Below, one piece after another: positions 20,473 to 20,819 of a stretch of 20,819 bases of DNA. The DNA is from Trametopsis cervina (lineage: Eukaryota; Basidiomycota; Agaricomycetes; Polyporales; Irpicaceae). How positions within the stretch are numbered: the first letter of the stretch is position 1; each line of letters starts with the position of its first letter. Both the position numbers and the translations under genes were made by a program. Below the pieces are notes generated by a model. The model did not search any database, was not told the origin of the DNA, and saw only the letters and a list, made by a program, of their open reading frames with translations. The DNA is taken from positions 156,758 to 177,576 of the forward strand of contig MU278375.1 of assembly GCA_022385755.1 (NCBI GenBank). Direction: 5' to 3'.

Positions 20473-20819
20473 ATGCTTCGCACCACTCGTCGAGGGAATG
20501 CCAAGGGCCAGCCAAACTATCGTGTCTTGGCTGGTCTTGAAGTTGAAGGCCAACAATCGCGTCGCACTCCTCAACAGGTAGCTGCTTCACAAGCAGAGGC
20601 TGAGATTCACCGCAACGCTACTGCTGCCAAGAAGCAAGCCATTCTGCGCCGTATCTCAGAGCTTGAAGAAAAAGCTGATCACGCAGTCACTATGGGACCA
20701 AGGGTATGTTTTCGCTTAAGCGTCCATATTTTTTAGCTGTCCTACTTACATGCAATAGACTCGAACACAGGATGATGAAGACTATCAGCCACCCATGCTG
20801 GGGTCCTCAGATGACGACG
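20473..20819 (+). CDS. Putative transposon-linked accessory protein (3' incomplete)
   Basis: Exon 1 (20473-20703, 77 codons) joins in phase across a 55-nt intron (20704-20758, GTATGT to CAATAG) to an exon that runs off the right edge. The earlier acceptor at 20735 would bring a stop. The start is chosen because it follows a TATA box and has G at -3. The protein begins basic (MLRTTRRGNAKG), continues with an alanine/glutamate-rich segment and a predicted short coiled coil (AKKQAILRRISELEEKAD), then turns acidic (QDDEDYQPP, SSDDD). I recognise no catalytic domain. It is transcribed divergently from the transposase, 481 bp between outermost ATGs, so it is probably carried by the same element, perhaps as a DNA- or transposase-binding helper. 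That role is inference. Confidence 0.65.

Larger units (their letters stand above)
16558..20819. mobile_element. Plavaka DNA transposon, partial (right end outside window)
   Basis: The element comprises at least the transposase, the 481-bp intergenic control region and probably the divergent gene at the right edge. The left boundary must be left of 16558 and right of the kinase remnant (16018) unless the kinase is inside. No terminal inverted repeat or target-site duplication can be assigned because the right end is missing. Inclusion of the divergent gene is inferred from the compact head-to-head arrangement. Confidence 0.55.

Overview
The window looks like nuclear DNA of a basidiomycete fungus, most likely an Agaricomycete. 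The evidence is a spliced Plavaka-type DNA transposase, a FunK1-type (fungal-specific) protein kinase, a Crinkler-like gene, and many 49-65 nt introns with GT/AG (once GC/AG) borders and CTAAC- or CTGAY-like branch points. There is nothing prokaryotic about it: no operons, and no ribosome binding sites or CRISPR arrays were seen. I found no tRNA or rRNA gene.

The left arm (about 1-14,700) is gene-poor and repeat-rich. Three diverged copies of one dispersed repeat (family 1: about 2200-3500, 7900-8720 and 11465-12830) and two copies of a second (family 2: about 125-745 and 12955-13450) lie in the same orientation. Only one reading unit there looks intact, a four-exon minus-strand gene (6907-7713) with a Crinkler-like N-terminal domain. 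Two other minus-strand tracts (about 996-1760 and 9496-11098) read like protein but are broken by frame changes and stops, so I call them decayed genes. Most of the remaining open frames in this arm overlap repeats or one another and are not supported as genes.

The right arm (about 14,700-20,819) is better preserved. It holds the C-terminal half of a FunK1 kinase (minus, 14751-16018), with an altered catalytic loop and no N-lobe. Next comes a seven-exon Plavaka transposase (minus, 16558-19991) whose exons join without a stop into 1029 codons plus stop. A 0.48 kb intergenic region follows, with a 12-bp palindrome, four phased CT-rich motifs and a TATA box. A divergent plus-strand gene for a basic/coiled-coil/acidic protein starts there and runs off the right edge.

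Interpretation: the transposase and the divergent gene probably belong to one Plavaka element of which only the left part is in view. Its proximity to the 5' break of the kinase suggests, without proving it, that the element or an earlier rearrangement separated the kinase from its N-lobe. No terminal inverted repeat could be assigned because the right end is outside the window.
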